Below, piece after piece: positions 48,842 through 59,153 of a stretch of 64,000 nucleotides of DNA (position 1 is its first letter; each line of letters starts with the position of its first letter). The notes below the pieces were generated by a model that was not told the DNA's origin, made no database searches, and saw only the letters and a list, made by a program, of their open reading frames with translations. The stretch is from Cupriavidus phytohabitans (GTDB taxonomy: Bacteria > Pseudomonadota > Gammaproteobacteria > Burkholderiales > Burkholderiaceae): contig NZ_AUFE01000028.1 in NCBI RefSeq assembly GCF_000426345.1, positions 1 through 64,000 on the forward strand, read 5' to 3'. The position numbers and the translations under genes were made by a program.

Positions 48842-49744
48842 TCACGGCAGCACGGTCAGCGGCAGAACGCCGGAGCCGAACACCAGCACCACCACGCCCG
48901 CCAGGGCGATAAAGGGGCCGAAGGGGAAGGGCGTCTCGCGATCCTGCCGGCGCAGCGCGATGCTGGCCAGCCCGAACACCACGCCGGCCACCGAAGACAG
49001 CAGCACCAGCGCCGGCAGCGCCTGCCAGCCAAACCACGCCCCGAGTGCGGCCATCAGCTTGAAATCGCCGAAACCCATGCCTTCCTTGCCACGCACCAGC
49101 CGGAACAGCCAGTACGCCGTCCACAGCACCAGGTAGCCGGCGGCGGCGCCGATCACGGCGTCGGCCAGCGGCACGAACAACCCGCCCAGGTTCAGCACCA
49201 GTCCCAGCCACAGCAGCGGCAGCGTGATCTGGTCCGGCAGCAACTGGGTATCGGCATCGATCAGGGTCAGCGCCAGCAGCGCCCAGACCAGCGCCAGCGC
49301 CGCCAGGGCCTGCCAGCCGGGCCCGAAGCGCCAGGCCACCAGCGCGCTCAGCACGCCGCAGGCCACTTCCACCAGCGGATAGCGCGCGCTGATCGGCGCC
49401 TTGCAGGCCGAGCAGCGCCCGCGCAGCGCCAGCCAGCTCAGCACCGGCACGTTCTCCCAGGGCGCGATCGAGTGGCCGCAGTGCGGGCAGGCCGAGCGCG
49501 GCACCATCAGGTTGTAGCGGGCGGGGTAGGGCAGCGGGTCGCCGCGCAGCTCGGCGATATAGTTGGCTTCCTCGCGCTCCATCATGCGCGGCAGCCGGTG
49601 GATCACCACGTTGAGGAAACTGCCCACCACCAGCCCAAGCATGGCCGCTGCCGCCACCATGAAGGCAGGCGGCAGCGCCGCCAGCGCCTGCAGCAATTGC
49701 CCGCTGCCGGCGGGAAACGGCGAAACGGAATACGACAGCGCCAT
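48842..49744 (-). CDS. pilD: Type IV prepilin peptidase/N-methyltransferase
   Basis: The 300-residue polytopic enzyme cleaves and methylates prepilins. The zinc-type cysteines are present (Cys86, Cys89, Cys111, Cys114 in CPHCGHS and CSACKAP), and the aspartate protease residues lie in LIDADTQLLPDQITLP (near residue 163-165) and MGFGDFKLMAALG (Asp227). It starts 3 bases after the pilC stop. The C-terminus is hydrophobic as usual. Confidence 0.95.
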   Translation of the reverse strand: MALSYSVSPFPAGSGQLLQALAALPPAFMVAAAAMLGLVVGSFLNVVIHRLPRMMEREEANYIAELRGDPLPYPARYNLMVPRSACPHCGHSIAPWENVPVLSWLALRGRCSACKAPISARYPLVEVACGVLSALVAWRFGPGWQALAALALVWALLALTLIDADTQLLPDQITLPLLWLGLVLNLGGLFVPLADAVIGAAAGYLVLWTAYWLFRLVRGKEGMGFGDFKLMAALGAWFGWQALPALVLLSSVAGVVFGLASIALRRQDRETPFPFGPFIALAGVVVLVFGSGVLPLTVLP

Positions 49745-49747
49745 CGC

Positions 49748-51019
49748 TTACACCACCTGTCCCAGCTTGAAGATCGGCAGGTACATCGCCACCACCATAC
49801 CGCCGATCAGCACGCCCAGCACCACGATGATGATCGGCTCGATCAGGCTGGAGATGGCGGCCACGGCGTCGTCGACCTCGCGCTCGTAGAACTCGGCCAC
49901 CTTCAGCAGCATATTGTCGAGCGCGCCGGATTCTTCACCGATCTGTGTCATCTGCAGCACCATGTTGTCGAACACGTGCGTGGCCTGCATGGCGTTGGTC
50001 AGGCTGGTACCGATGCGAACCGACTGTTCGATCTCGCGCGTGGCGTCGTAGTAGACCCAGTTGCCGGCGGCGCCCGCCACCGACTCCATCGACTCCACCA
50101 GCGGCGTGCCGGCGGCGAACATGGTCGCCAGCGTGCGCGTCCAGCGCGCGATCACCGCCTTGCGGAACAGGCTGCCGAAGATCGGCAGCTTCAGCAGCGC
50201 GCGGTCGGACCAGCGCTGCACCTTCTCCGATTTCTTGCGCGCCCGCAGGTAGAACGTGATGCCGGCCACTGGCCCGCCGATGACCAGGTACCAGTACTGC
50301 ACGAAAAAGTCTGAAATTGCGATCACCAGCAGCGTCGGCGCGGGCAGGTTGGCGCCGAAGCTTGAGAACACACCCTTGAACGCCGGGATCACGAACAGCA
50401 TCAGGATCACGGTGACGGCAAAGGCCACCGTCAGCACCGCGATCGGGTAGATCATCGCCGACTTGATCTGGCCCTTCAGCGCGATGGTCTTTTCCATGTA
50501 GAGCGACAGGCGCTCCAGCAGCGCGTCCAGGATACCGCCCTGTTCGCCGGCATCGATCAGGTTGCAGTAGAGCGTGTCGAAGTACTTCGGCTGTCGCCGG
50601 AACGCCGCCGCCATGCTGCTGCCCGATTCGATATCGAAGCGGATCTCGGACAGCAGCTGGGTGAAGTTGGGGTTGGCGTGCCCGCGCGCGATGATGTCGA
50701 TCGACTGCAGCAGCGGAATCCCCGCCTTGAGCATGGTCGACAGCTGCCGGGTAAAGTAGGCGATGTCCTTCTCGGTGATCTTGCGCCCGCGCGCGGCCTT
50801 GCGCTTCTTGAGCTTGACGATGGTCAGGCCCTGCTTGCGCAGCGTGGCGGTGACCTCGGCCTGGCTCTCCGCGCGCAACTCGCCGGTGAAGGTCTTGCCT
50901 TTGCGGTCCTTGCCTTCCCATTCGAAGATGTACTGGGTGGGGGCCTTGCGCCCCTTGCCTGATTTCGCCCGCGACGGTGTTGCCGTCCGGGCACCCGCCG
51001 CTGGTGCGCGCGTCGCCAT
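49748..51019 (-). CDS. pilC: Type IV pilus inner-membrane platform protein
   Basis: The 423-residue protein has two GspF domains and three membrane helices (AMIYPIAVLTVAFAVTVILM; YWYLVIGGPVAGITFY; LIEPIIIVVLGVLIGGMVVA). It begins with an Arg/Ala/Gly-rich tail (about 25 residues) and then the family text PTQYIFEWEGKDRKGKTFTG, with LSTMLKAGIPLLQSID for the first domain. It forms the platform on which the PilB motor acts. It is followed by pilD and preceded by pilB. Confidence 0.95.
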   Translation of the reverse strand: MATRAPAAGARTATPSRAKSGKGRKAPTQYIFEWEGKDRKGKTFTGELRAESQAEVTATLRKQGLTIVKLKKRKAARGRKITEKDIAYFTRQLSTMLKAGIPLLQSIDIIARGHANPNFTQLLSEIRFDIESGSSMAAAFRRQPKYFDTLYCNLIDAGEQGGILDALLERLSLYMEKTIALKGQIKSAMIYPIAVLTVAFAVTVILMLFVIPAFKGVFSSFGANLPAPTLLVIAISDFFVQYWYLVIGGPVAGITFYLRARKKSEKVQRWSDRALLKLPIFGSLFRKAVIARWTRTLATMFAAGTPLVESMESVAGAAGNWVYYDATREIEQSVRIGTSLTNAMQATHVFDNMVLQMTQIGEESGALDNMLLKVAEFYEREVDDAVAAISSLIEPIIIVVLGVLIGGMVVAMYLPIFKLGQVV

Positions 51020-51088
51020 GTTGTTGACCCCCGGTGTAAATGACGCTTCTGGTACGTCTTGTATTTACGTTGTGACTTGACTGCCTTG

Positions 51089-52849
51089 CTACGTATTCGT
51101 GGTCGCCAGCACCTCTTCGAGTGACGTGACGCCCTGCCTGACCTTCAGCAGCCCAGCCTCGCGCAACGATAGCACGCCGTCCTTGCGCGCCTGCTCGGCG
51201 ATCTGCAGCGCGGTGCCGTGCGACAGGATGATCTGCTGCATTGCCTCGGTGATCGGCATGACCTGGTAGATGCCGCAGCGGCCCTTGTAGCCGCTGCCGT
51301 TGCAGCGCTCGCACCCGACCGGGTGGTAGGGCTGCCAGCTGCCGTCAAGGTCCTGTTCGCGGAAGCCGGCATCCAGCAGCGTCTCGCGCGGCAGATCGCC
51401 GGGGCGCTTGCAGGTGCACAGCCGCCGCGCCAGCCTCTGTGCGGTGATCATCAGCACGCTGGAGGCGATGTTGAACGGCGCCACGCCCATGTTCATCAGC
51501 CGCGTCAGCGTGGTGGGCGCGTCATTGGTGTGCAGCGTCGACAGCACCAGGTGGCCGGTCTGCGCGGCCTTGATCGAGATATCGGCGGTTTCCAGGTCGC
51601 GGATTTCGCCGACCATGATGACGTCCGGATCCTGCCGCAGGAACGAACGCAGCGCCGCGGCAAAGGTCAGACCGGCCTTGTCGTTGACGTTGACCTGGTT
51701 GATGCCGGGCAGCTGGATTTCGGCCGGGTCCTCGGCGGTCGAGATATTGATGTCGCCCTGGTTCAGCAGGTTCAGGAAGGTGTACAGCGAGACCGTCTTG
51801 CCGCTGCCGGTGGGGCCGGTCACCAGCACCATGCCGTACGGGCGCTTGATCACGTCCAGCAGCAGCGCCTTCTGCTGTGGCTCGTAGCCGAGCTGGTCGA
51901 TGTCGAGCTTGTCGCTCGACGATTCCAGGATCCGCATCACGATCTTCTCGCCGAACAGCGTCGGCAGCGTCGAAACGCGGAAATCGACGGCTTTCTCGAC
52001 TGTTTCCCTGGCGTCCTTGTCCTTGGAATCCTTCGCGTCCTTGCTGTCCTTCGTATCCTTGGGCAGGGCGATCAGGAGCTTCATGCGGCCATCCTGCGGC
52101 ACGCGCTTTTCAGAAATATCCAGCCGGGACAGCACCTTGATGCGGGTGGCGATCTTGTCGCGGATATCCAGCGGCGGCCTTGCCACCTCCTGCAGCACGC
52201 CGTCCACGCGGAAGCGGACCCGGTAGAAGGTCTCGAACGGCTCGAAATGCAGGTCGGAGGCGCCGCGGTGGAAGGCTTCGGTCAGCAGCTTCTGCAGGAA
52301 GCGCACCACGGGCGCGTCGTCGATGGCATCGGCGGCAGTGCGGTTGCGCTGCGCGCCGGCGGCTGCCACCGGGTCGTATTCGATCATCTTGCGCTCGGCC
52401 TGCACCGGCGAGATGTTCTTGAGCGTGCCCAACGCCTCGCCGGCGGAGCGCACGTACTTCATCAGCTTGTCGTGCTCGACCACCACTGCTTCGACCGGCA
52501 GCTTGTACTTTTCCTTGATCGCGTCCAGCCCGGCCTGGTTGGACGGATCGGACAGCCCCAGCACCAACCGGTTTTCTCGCCGGCCCAGCGGCAGCAGGCG
52601 GTGCGCATGGAATTCGCGGTTCCCCGCCAGCCCCGGCGGCACCTTGGCCAGGTTGTACTGGTTCAGGTCCAGCAACGGCAGCTGGTATTTGTCCGCGGCG
52701 AACAGCGCCAGGTCGTGGGCGCTCATGGTGCCGCTGCCGACGATCTCGTCGATCAGCTGCGATTGCTTTTCACGAGCAGCCTGCTCCAGCTGAGCAAGCA
52801 GGGCGGGCGCGATACGCCGGCTCTGGGCCAGGGCAAGACCGAGTGTCAT
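51089..52849 (-). CDS. pilB: Type IV pilus assembly ATPase PilB
   Basis: The 586-residue hexameric ATPase drives pilus extension. Motifs are VRFLQKLLTEAFHRGASDLHFEP, Walker A GPTGSGKT (345-352), the Asp box near STAEDPAEIQLPGINQVNVN, Walker B VGEIRDLETADISIKAAQTG, and the zinc cysteines CTCKRPGDLP and CERCNGSGY. A charged insert at residues 264-283 (KDTKDSKDAKDSKDKDARET) interrupts the text between DGRMKLLIALP and VDFRVSTLPT. Standard PilB runs these segments together with few residues between, so the insert is unusual. Start ATG at 52849. Confidence 0.94.
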   Translation of the reverse strand: MTLGLALAQSRRIAPALLAQLEQAAREKQSQLIDEIVGSGTMSAHDLALFAADKYQLPLLDLNQYNLAKVPPGLAGNREFHAHRLLPLGRRENRLVLGLSDPSNQAGLDAIKEKYKLPVEAVVVEHDKLMKYVRSAGEALGTLKNISPVQAERKMIEYDPVAAAGAQRNRTAADAIDDAPVVRFLQKLLTEAFHRGASDLHFEPFETFYRVRFRVDGVLQEVARPPLDIRDKIATRIKVLSRLDISEKRVPQDGRMKLLIALPKDTKDSKDAKDSKDKDARETVEKAVDFRVSTLPTLFGEKIVMRILESSSDKLDIDQLGYEPQQKALLLDVIKRPYGMVLVTGPTGSGKTVSLYTFLNLLNQGDINISTAEDPAEIQLPGINQVNVNDKAGLTFAAALRSFLRQDPDVIMVGEIRDLETADISIKAAQTGHLVLSTLHTNDAPTTLTRLMNMGVAPFNIASSVLMITAQRLARRLCTCKRPGDLPRETLLDAGFREQDLDGSWQPYHPVGCERCNGSGYKGRCGIYQVMPITEAMQQIILSHGTALQIAEQARKDGVLSLREAGLLKVRQGVTSLEEVLATTNT

Positions 52850-53050
52850 GACAGGTGCGCAGTGGTTGGAACAGTGGCGCCGGCCAGGGCAGGGCGAGAC
52901 GGTTCCACGTCTTGGGATCGGGCCAGTTTGCCGCTGGGGTCACTTTTTGTAAAGGCGACTGCGGGACGTGTTGGCGTTTGCGCGACACGGGCGCAACCCT
53001 ACTTGCGCGGGGGCATGGGTAGCCATCAAGGAGCTGCCGGCCAGAAAGAC

Positions 53051-53086
53051 AAAAAGCCGAATCAACTTTCGTTGATTCGGCTTTTT
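53051..53086. terminator. Bidirectional terminator after tRNA-Pro
   Basis: AAAAAGCCGAATCAAC and GTTGATTCGGCTTTTT form a perfect 16-base-pair stem with a TTTC loop, followed by T-rich sequence on either strand. It lies 5 bases past the tRNA 3' end. Confidence 0.92.
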
Positions 53087-53091
53087 AAATC

Positions 53092-53168
53092 TGGTCGGGG
53101 TGAGAGGATTCGAACCTCCGGCCTCTACGTCCCGAACGTAGCGCTCTACCAGGCTAAGCTACACCCCG
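53092..53168 (-). tRNA. tRNA-Pro (anticodon CGG)
   Basis: The 77-base cloverleaf reads CGGGGTGTAGC at the 5' end, with a D-arm (CCTGGTAG), the anticodon stem CTACG/CGTAG with loop TTCGGGA giving anticodon CGG, a variable region, a GGTTCGAATCC T-arm, and an encoded CCA at the 3' end. It decodes CCG, a codon well suited to this GC-rich genome. It lies between ispB and pilB, with its own terminator and no integrase gene beside it. Confidence 0.96.
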
Positions 53169-53262
53169 ATTTGTTTTTGCTGTCGTCGCCAAGCGTCAGC
53201 AGCAAAGAAGGTAACTATAACAGCGTTTGTGCTGAAATGGAAGAGGATGATTCAGGGAATCC

Positions 53263-54240
53263 TTACGACTGCCGTTGCAGCGAGAACTCGCAGAGCTGGA
53301 TCAGCGTTTCCTTCAGCGCGGAATCCGGGAACTGCCGAGCGGCCCGCTCGGCGGCTTCCGCTTCCTGGCGCGCGGCCTCGAAGGTGACGTCGAGCGCGCC
53401 GCTGGCGTGGATCGCCGCGAAGACCGCGTCGAAGTGCTCGGTGCCGCCCTGCACGATGGCATCGCGCGCCAGCTGGCGCTGCTGCGCGGTGCCGTGCTCC
53501 AGCAGGTGCAGCAGCGGCAACGTGGGCTTGCCTTCGCGCAGATCGTCGCCGGCGTTCTTGCCCATCTGCTCGGCGCTGGCGGTGTAGTCCAGCATGTCGT
53601 CGATCAGCTGGAAGGCGGTGCCGATGCGGCGGCCGTATTCGGCGGCGGCATCTTCCATCTGCTTGTCGGCGCCAGCCAGCACCGCGCCCAGCTGGGCAGC
53701 GGCCTCGAACAGCTTGGCGGTCTTGTAGCGGATGACCTGCAGGTAGCGCTCGATGGTGACGTCCGGGTCGTGCATGTTCAGCAGCTGCAGGACCTCGCCC
53801 TCGGCGATCACGTTGGTCGCGTTGGACAGGATCTCCATGATGCGCATGCTGCCGGCATCGACCATCATCTGGAACGCGCGCGAGTAGAGGAAGTCGCCGA
53901 CCAGCACGCTGGCGGCATTGCCGAACACTGCGTTGGCGGTATCGCGGCCGCGGCGCAGCTCGGATTCGTCGACGACGTCGTCGTGCAGCAGCGTGGCGGT
54001 GTGGATGAATTCCACGACGGCAGCCAGCTCGTGGTGCCGGTTGCCGTCGTAGCCCAGCGCTCGTGCCGTCAGCAGCAGGATCACCGGGCGCAGGCGCTTG
54101 CCGCCGGCACCGATGATGTATTCGCCGATCTGTTCGATCAGGGGGACTTCGGAAGACAGCCGCTGGCGGATGACAGCATCAACCGCGCGCATGTCTGCAG
54201 CGACCGGGGCAAGCAAGGCAGTGGCGGAAGGCTGGGACAA
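53263..54240 (-). CDS. ispB: Octaprenyl/polyprenyl diphosphate synthase
   Basis: The 325-residue trans-isoprenyl diphosphate synthase makes the ubiquinone side chain. The first aspartate motif is DDVVD (87-91, in LLHDDVVDESELRRG) and the second is DDMLD in FQLIDDMLDYTA. GAGGKRLRPVILLLTA is the FARM-side text. The start is uncertain: ATG at 54360 precedes a TATAAT box on the minus strand (54269-54274), so I prefer TTG at 54240 (MSQPSATALLAPV) or GTG at 54249. E. coli IspB is 323 residues, which fits TTG. Confidence 0.9.
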   Translation of the reverse strand: MSQPSATALLAPVAADMRAVDAVIRQRLSSEVPLIEQIGEYIIGAGGKRLRPVILLLTARALGYDGNRHHELAAVVEFIHTATLLHDDVVDESELRRGRDTANAVFGNAASVLVGDFLYSRAFQMMVDAGSMRIMEILSNATNVIAEGEVLQLLNMHDPDVTIERYLQVIRYKTAKLFEAAAQLGAVLAGADKQMEDAAAEYGRRIGTAFQLIDDMLDYTASAEQMGKNAGDDLREGKPTLPLLHLLEHGTAQQRQLARDAIVQGGTEHFDAVFAAIHASGALDVTFEAARQEAEAAERAARQFPDSALKETLIQLCEFSLQRQS

Positions 54241-54373
54241 GATGATCACCGTTACGCAAAACCGGACGATTATATGCGAAGCACGCGGCGTTCTACGCAT
54301 GCCCCGCATTCTCGCCGGGCGCTCAGGGTATGCGCGCAGCGGCGCCGGTGACCGGCGCAACTATAATGCGGAC

Positions 54374-54469
54374 ATGGACAAGCCCGTATCCCGCCGCCAA
54401 CTGCGCCGCACCGCCTGGTTGGTGGCGTTTGCCGCACTGGCGGGGTTCCTTCTCGCCGATCTGACCTGA
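54374..54469 (+). CDS. Candidate small membrane peptide, 31 residues
   Basis: The frame encodes [19 protein letters not shown] followed by [12 protein letters not shown]: a basic N-terminus then a hydrophobic stretch (about residues 14-29) that could span a membrane. A TATAAT box at 54362-54367 would place the transcription start at or next to the ATG, so the message could be leaderless. The -35 is weak and I recognise no family. It could be chance coding near a promoter, so the call is tentative. Confidence 0.3.
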   Translation: MDKPVSRRQLRRTAWLVAFAALAGFLLADLT

Positions 54470-54526
54470 GCGAGCCGCTGCCGATTGTGCCGGCCGCGCC
54501 GCAAGCAGGCTATGTGCCTGTTTTCT

Positions 54527-54555
54527 TTGCACTTTTGCCCGATCTCGTTTACAAT
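54527..54555 (+). promoter_or_regulatory. Predicted sigma70 promoter of rplU-rpmA
   Basis: TTGCAC (54527-54532, 5 of 6 matches) and TACAAT (54550-54555, 5 of 6) are separated by exactly 17 bases. Transcription would start near 54562, giving a leader of about 104 bases to rplU. Confidence 0.75.
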
Positions 54556-54665
54556 TCCCGGTTTCCTCCGGTAGTCACTCGCGTTTGCGGGCCTTTTGCC
54601 GGCGGGAGATAACCGGGCCGCATCGCGCGGTCTCGGCGTTTTATTCACATCCGAGAGGTTCGACA

Positions 54666-54977
54666 ATGTACGCGGTCGTAAAAACCGGCGGCAAGCAATA
54701 CAAGGTTGCTGCTGGCGAAAAACTGAAAGTAGAACAGATACCGGCAGACATTGGCGCAGAAATCACGCTCGACCAGGTGCTCGCAGTGGGCGCCGGCGAC
54801 CAAATCAAGTTTGGTACGCCGCTGGTTAGCGGGGCTTCCGTCAAGGCTACCGTTATCTCCCAGGGTCGTCACGACAAGGTGAAGATCTTCAAGATGCGCC
54901 GTCGCAAGCACTACCAGAAGCGTCAGGGCCATCGTCAGAATTACACCGAACTGCGCATCGAAGCGATCGTTGCCTGA
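54666..54977 (+). CDS. rplU: 50S ribosomal protein L21
   Basis: The 103-residue protein begins [20 protein letters not shown] and ends with the conserved [20 protein letters not shown] text of L21, which binds 23S rRNA in the large subunit. Length matches E. coli (103). It is the first gene of the conserved rplU-rpmA-obgE order. An upstream in-frame ATG at 54585 lies in the leader and is rejected. Confidence 0.97.
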   Translation: MYAVVKTGGKQYKVAAGEKLKVEQIPADIGAEITLDQVLAVGAGDQIKFGTPLVSGASVKATVISQGRHDKVKIFKMRRRKHYQKRQGHRQNYTELRIEAIVA

Positions 54978-55016
54978 TCGATCGAGCGTAATCCGGTAAA
55001 GCGACAGGAGTAAGAC

Positions 55017-55277
55017 ATGGCACAGAAAAAAGGCGGCGGTTCCACGCGGAACGGCCGTGATTCCGAATCGAAGCGTCTGGGCGTGAAGGTGTTTGGTGGC
55101 CAGGCCATCAACGCCGGCGGCATCATCATCCGCCAGCGCGGTACCCGCGTGCATGCCGGCGACAACGTCGGCGTGGGCAAGGACCACACGCTGTTCGCCC
55201 TGGTTGACGGCCACGTGCAGTTCGCCGTCAAGGGCCCTGCCAAGAAGCAGCAAGTCAGCGTCGTCCCGGCGGCCTGA
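55017..55277 (+). CDS. rpmA: 50S ribosomal protein L27
   Basis: The 86-residue protein begins [20 protein letters not shown] after the Met and has [20 protein letters not shown], both diagnostic for L27, whose N-terminus reaches the peptidyl-transfer centre. The N-terminus lacks the cleavable extension found in Firmicutes. It follows rplU by 39 bases and precedes a strong terminator. A ribosome site (ACAGGAG) lies upstream. Confidence 0.97.
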   Translation: MAQKKGGGSTRNGRDSESKRLGVKVFGGQAINAGGIIIRQRGTRVHAGDNVGVGKDHTLFALVDGHVQFAVKGPAKKQQVSVVPAA

Positions 55278-55300
55278 TAACAGCCTTTGCAGGATGAAAG

Positions 55301-55328
55301 GCCCCGCAACGCTTGCGGGGCTTTTTCT
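55301..55328 (+). terminator. Terminator after rpmA
   Basis: GCCCCGCAA and TTGCGGGGC form a 9-base-pair stem with a CGC loop, followed by TTTTTCTTTT. It separates the ribosomal gene pair from obgE. Confidence 0.9.
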
Positions 55329-55343
55329 TTTCTGGCGAAGTAA

Positions 55344-56486
<1,143 letters not shown>

Positions 56487-56532
56487 ACAAAACCAACGGT
56501 CAGAAACGAATTCCGGAGACAGGATTCCCGCC

Positions 56533-57651
56533 ATGCAATCGGTCATCGCGCAGGCAAAGCGCATCGTCGTCAAAGTCGGCTCCAGCCTGGTCACCAATGA
56601 TGGCAAGGGACTGGACCACGACGCCATCGCCCGCTGGGCATCGCAGATCGCCAAACTGCGCGTGGCGGGCAAGGAAGTGATGCTGGTCAGCTCCGGCGCC
56701 ATCGCCGAAGGCATGCAGCGCCTGGGCTGGGTGCGCCGGCCGAAGGAAATCCACGAGCTGCAGGCCGCCGCCGCCGTCGGCCAGATGGGCCTGGCGCAGG
56801 TCTATGAAAGCCAGTTCACGCGCTACGGCATCCGCACCGCGCAGGTGCTGCTGACCCACGCCGACCTGGCCGACCGCGAGCGCTACCTGAACGCGCGTTC
56901 CACGCTGCTGACGCTGCTTTCACTGGGTGTGGTGCCGATCATCAACGAGAACGACACCGTGGTCACCGACGAAATCAAGTTCGGCGACAACGACACGCTC
57001 GGCGCGCTGGTGACCAACCTGATCGAAGGCGACGCGCTGGTGATCCTGACCGACCAGCGCGGCCTGTACACTGCCGACCCGCGCAAGGACCCGGCGGCGC
57101 AGTTCGTCGACGAGGCCATGGCCGGCACGCCCGAACTGGAAGCCATGGCGGGTGGCGCCGGCACCTCGATCGGGCGCGGCGGCATGCTGACCAAGATCCT
57201 GGCGGCCAAGCGCGCCGCCAAGTCCGGCGCACACACCATCATCGCGTCCGGGCGCGAGGCCAACGTGCTTGAGCGGCTGGCCGCGGGCGAGGCCATCGGC
57301 ACCCAGCTGCTGGCGCCGACCGGCCGGCTCACGGCGCGCAAGCAATGGATGGCCGACCACCTGCAACTGCGCGGGCGCGTGGTGATCGACAACGGCGCGG
57401 TCGAAAAGCTGACCGGCGGCGGCAAGTCGCTGCTGCCGATCGGCGTGGTCGAGGTGCAGGGCGAATTTGCCCGCGGCGAGGTGATCGCTTGCGTCGACCC
57501 GCAGGGCAAGGAAGTGGCGCGCGGCATCACCAACTATTCGAGCGCCGAGGCGCGGCTGATCGCGCGCAAGCCTTCATCGGAGATCGAGTCGGTGCTGGGC
57601 CACCTGAACGAGCCCGAGCTGATCCACCGCGACAACCTCGTGCTGGTCTGA
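56533..57651 (+). CDS. proB: Glutamate 5-kinase, proline synthesis
   Basis: The 372-residue enzyme phosphorylates glutamate in the first step of proline synthesis. The amino acid kinase domain has [35 protein letters not shown] and [20 protein letters not shown], and the C-terminal PUA domain starts near [20 protein letters not shown]. Length equals E. coli (367). It follows obgE by 46 bases in a conserved order. A strong terminator follows. Confidence 0.96.
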   Translation: MQSVIAQAKRIVVKVGSSLVTNDGKGLDHDAIARWASQIAKLRVAGKEVMLVSSGAIAEGMQRLGWVRRPKEIHELQAAAAVGQMGLAQVYESQFTRYGIRTAQVLLTHADLADRERYLNARSTLLTLLSLGVVPIINENDTVVTDEIKFGDNDTLGALVTNLIEGDALVILTDQRGLYTADPRKDPAAQFVDEAMAGTPELEAMAGGAGTSIGRGGMLTKILAAKRAAKSGAHTIIASGREANVLERLAAGEAIGTQLLAPTGRLTARKQWMADHLQLRGRVVIDNGAVEKLTGGGKSLLPIGVVEVQGEFARGEVIACVDPQGKEVARGITNYSSAEARLIARKPSSEIESVLGHLNEPELIHRDNLVLV

Positions 57652-57682
57652 GCGGCACCAGAGCGCCACCGAGCGCTCCAGC

Positions 57683-57720
57683 AAAAACGGCGGAACTGCC
57701 AGGCAGTCCCGCCGTTTTTT
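57683..57720. terminator. Bidirectional terminator between proB and the CNP1-like gene
   Basis: AAAAACGGCGG with CCGCCGTTTTTT forms the base of the hairpin, with the inner arm CTGCC/GGCAG. It ends in six T on the plus strand and five A at the start for the minus strand. Confidence 0.88.
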
Positions 57721-57740
57721 CTTACCCGATGCCGCCCGGC

Positions 57741-58322
57741 TCAGCGTCTGCTGGGCGCGCGCGATTGCAGCTCGCGCACCATGTCTTCCGGCTTGCCGGC
57801 CACCGTGCGGCCCTGGCAGAAGAACTCGATGGCCAGCGTGGCAGCGTAGGCGTTGCGCACGCCGGTTTCCATGCGGTGCCAGGCCTCGCCGTAGTTGCTG
57901 GTGTTTGGCACCCATTCGGTGGCGCCCTTGGGCAGCGTGGCGTAGAGCTTGCGCTCGAATGCGTCGCAGCGCATGCCTTCGAAGGTCACGTTGCGGGCGC
58001 CGCTCTGGCTGGTGGTGACCACGGTGTAGCGCACCACGTTGTCCTTGCCGACCGAGACCGACTTGCTGTCCACCGCGAACGACAGCGTTCCGGTGCCGGA
58101 GACCGAGAACGGAACCAGGTTGGCATCCTGCGGCGGCGCCGGCAGCATCGCCTTCGCTTCCTCGAAGGTCTTGGGCGCGAAGGGGCTGAGCCAGGTACTT
58201 TCTTCTTCCGCCATCTCCTTGCCGGTGGTCTTGCAGCCCGCCAGCGCCAGCGTGGCGGCGGCAAGCAGCAGGCCGGCAGCGGTCAGGCCGCCGCGGCGGC
58301 CCGGGCCGGTGCAACTAGTCAT
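57741..58322 (-). CDS. CNP1-like family lipoprotein
   Basis: The 193-residue protein has a lipoprotein signal ([13 protein letters not shown], lipidated Cys30) and the CNP1 ('cryptic neisserial protein 1') core, including [18 protein letters not shown] and [15 protein letters not shown]. The role of this family is not known. The two conserved Cys (MRCD and FFCQ) could form a disulfide. It begins inside the end of rppH: ATG at 58322 overlaps the rppH stop by 8 bases in another frame, so the two are translationally linked. Confidence 0.82.
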   Translation of the reverse strand: MTSCTGPGRRGGLTAAGLLLAAATLALAGCKTTGKEMAEEESTWLSPFAPKTFEEAKAMLPAPPQDANLVPFSVSGTGTLSFAVDSKSVSVGKDNVVRYTVVTTSQSGARNVTFEGMRCDAFERKLYATLPKGATEWVPNTSNYGEAWHRMETGVRNAYAATLAIEFFCQGRTVAGKPEDMVRELQSRAPSRR

Positions 58323-58971
58323 CAGTACTCCGTGCGTTGGTAACCGGCGCGGCCGGCGAAACGGTCTCTTGCGCAGCCGCGCTGCCGCCATCGGCGGGCC
58401 TTGGCGGCTGGCCGGCGACTGCGGGCGCAATGCCGCGCTGGCCGCCGCCATGGCGGCCATGCGCATGCGTGCCATAGGGGCTCAGCGGCACGCGCGGATG
58501 CCGGTTCAGGAAGCGCGACAACTCCGTCAGCGCCATCTGGTAGACATCGCGCTTGAACTCGATCACCGCATCCAGCGGCACCCAGTAGTGGCTCCAGCGC
58601 CAGGCGTCGAACTCCGGATGGTCGGTTGCCCGCAGGTGAATATCGCAGTCCCTGCCCGCCATGCGGAGCAGGAACCAGATTTGTTTCTGGCCCCTGTAGT
58701 GGCCGCGGATCTCGCGGCGGATGAACTTGTCCGGCACCTCGTAACGCAGCCAGTCGCGCGTGCGACCAACGATCCTGACGTGCTCCGGGAGCAAGCCGGT
58801 TTCCTCATGCAGTTCGCGGTACATGGCCTGTTCCGGCGTCTCGCCGTACTTGATGCCGCCCTGCGGAAACTGCCAGGAGTGTTCGCCGATGCGCTTGCCC
58901 CAGAAAACCTCGTTGCGTGCGTTGAGGAGGATGATGCCGACGTTCGGGCGAAAGCCTTCACGATCGAGCAT
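58315..58971 (-). CDS. rppH: RNA pyrophosphohydrolase, Nudix family
   Basis: The 218-residue enzyme removes pyrophosphate from the 5' end of mRNA, a first step in decay. The Nudix box is at 38-60 ([24 protein letters not shown]), with [20 protein letters not shown] and [20 protein letters not shown] as RppH markers. The C-terminal 50 residues (after [12 protein letters not shown]) are low-complexity Pro/Ala/Gly/His text absent from E. coli RppH (176 residues). A TATAAT box on the minus strand (59004-59009) could be its -10. proS lies divergent. Confidence 0.93.
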   Translation of the reverse strand: MLDREGFRPNVGIILLNARNEVFWGKRIGEHSWQFPQGGIKYGETPEQAMYRELHEETGLLPEHVRIVGRTRDWLRYEVPDKFIRREIRGHYRGQKQIWFLLRMAGRDCDIHLRATDHPEFDAWRWSHYWVPLDAVIEFKRDVYQMALTELSRFLNRHPRVPLSPYGTHAHGRHGGGQRGIAPAVAGQPPRPADGGSAAAQETVSPAAPVTNARSTDD

Positions 58972-59153
58972 GACTGCACCTCGAATCCTTTAGAATTACG
59001 CTGATTATAAAGGAAGCGCGCAGCCGGGCTCTGGCGGGGGGATGCTGGTTTTCCCCGAGCAGAAGGGCAGTTTCAGGCGCGTGCGCGACAAATCAGTGCC
59101 GCCGCTCCCGGAATTGGCCGGGCAGGCGTTGCGGCCTCGAGAGAAAGCTACGG

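Larger units (their letters stand above)
54241..54665. other. Divergent intergenic region ispB to rplU
   Basis: These 425 bases hold the rplU promoter (54527-54555), a TATAAT box for ispB (minus strand, 54269-54274), a TATAAT box on the plus strand at 54362-54367 and the 31-residue candidate ORF at 54374-54469. No other gene is visible. Confidence 0.6.

Noticed and set aside
53092-53168. tRNA-Pro as an integration site for a genomic island
   Set aside because: No integrase, no direct repeat of the tRNA end and no change in gene content were seen; both flanks carry ordinary core genes.
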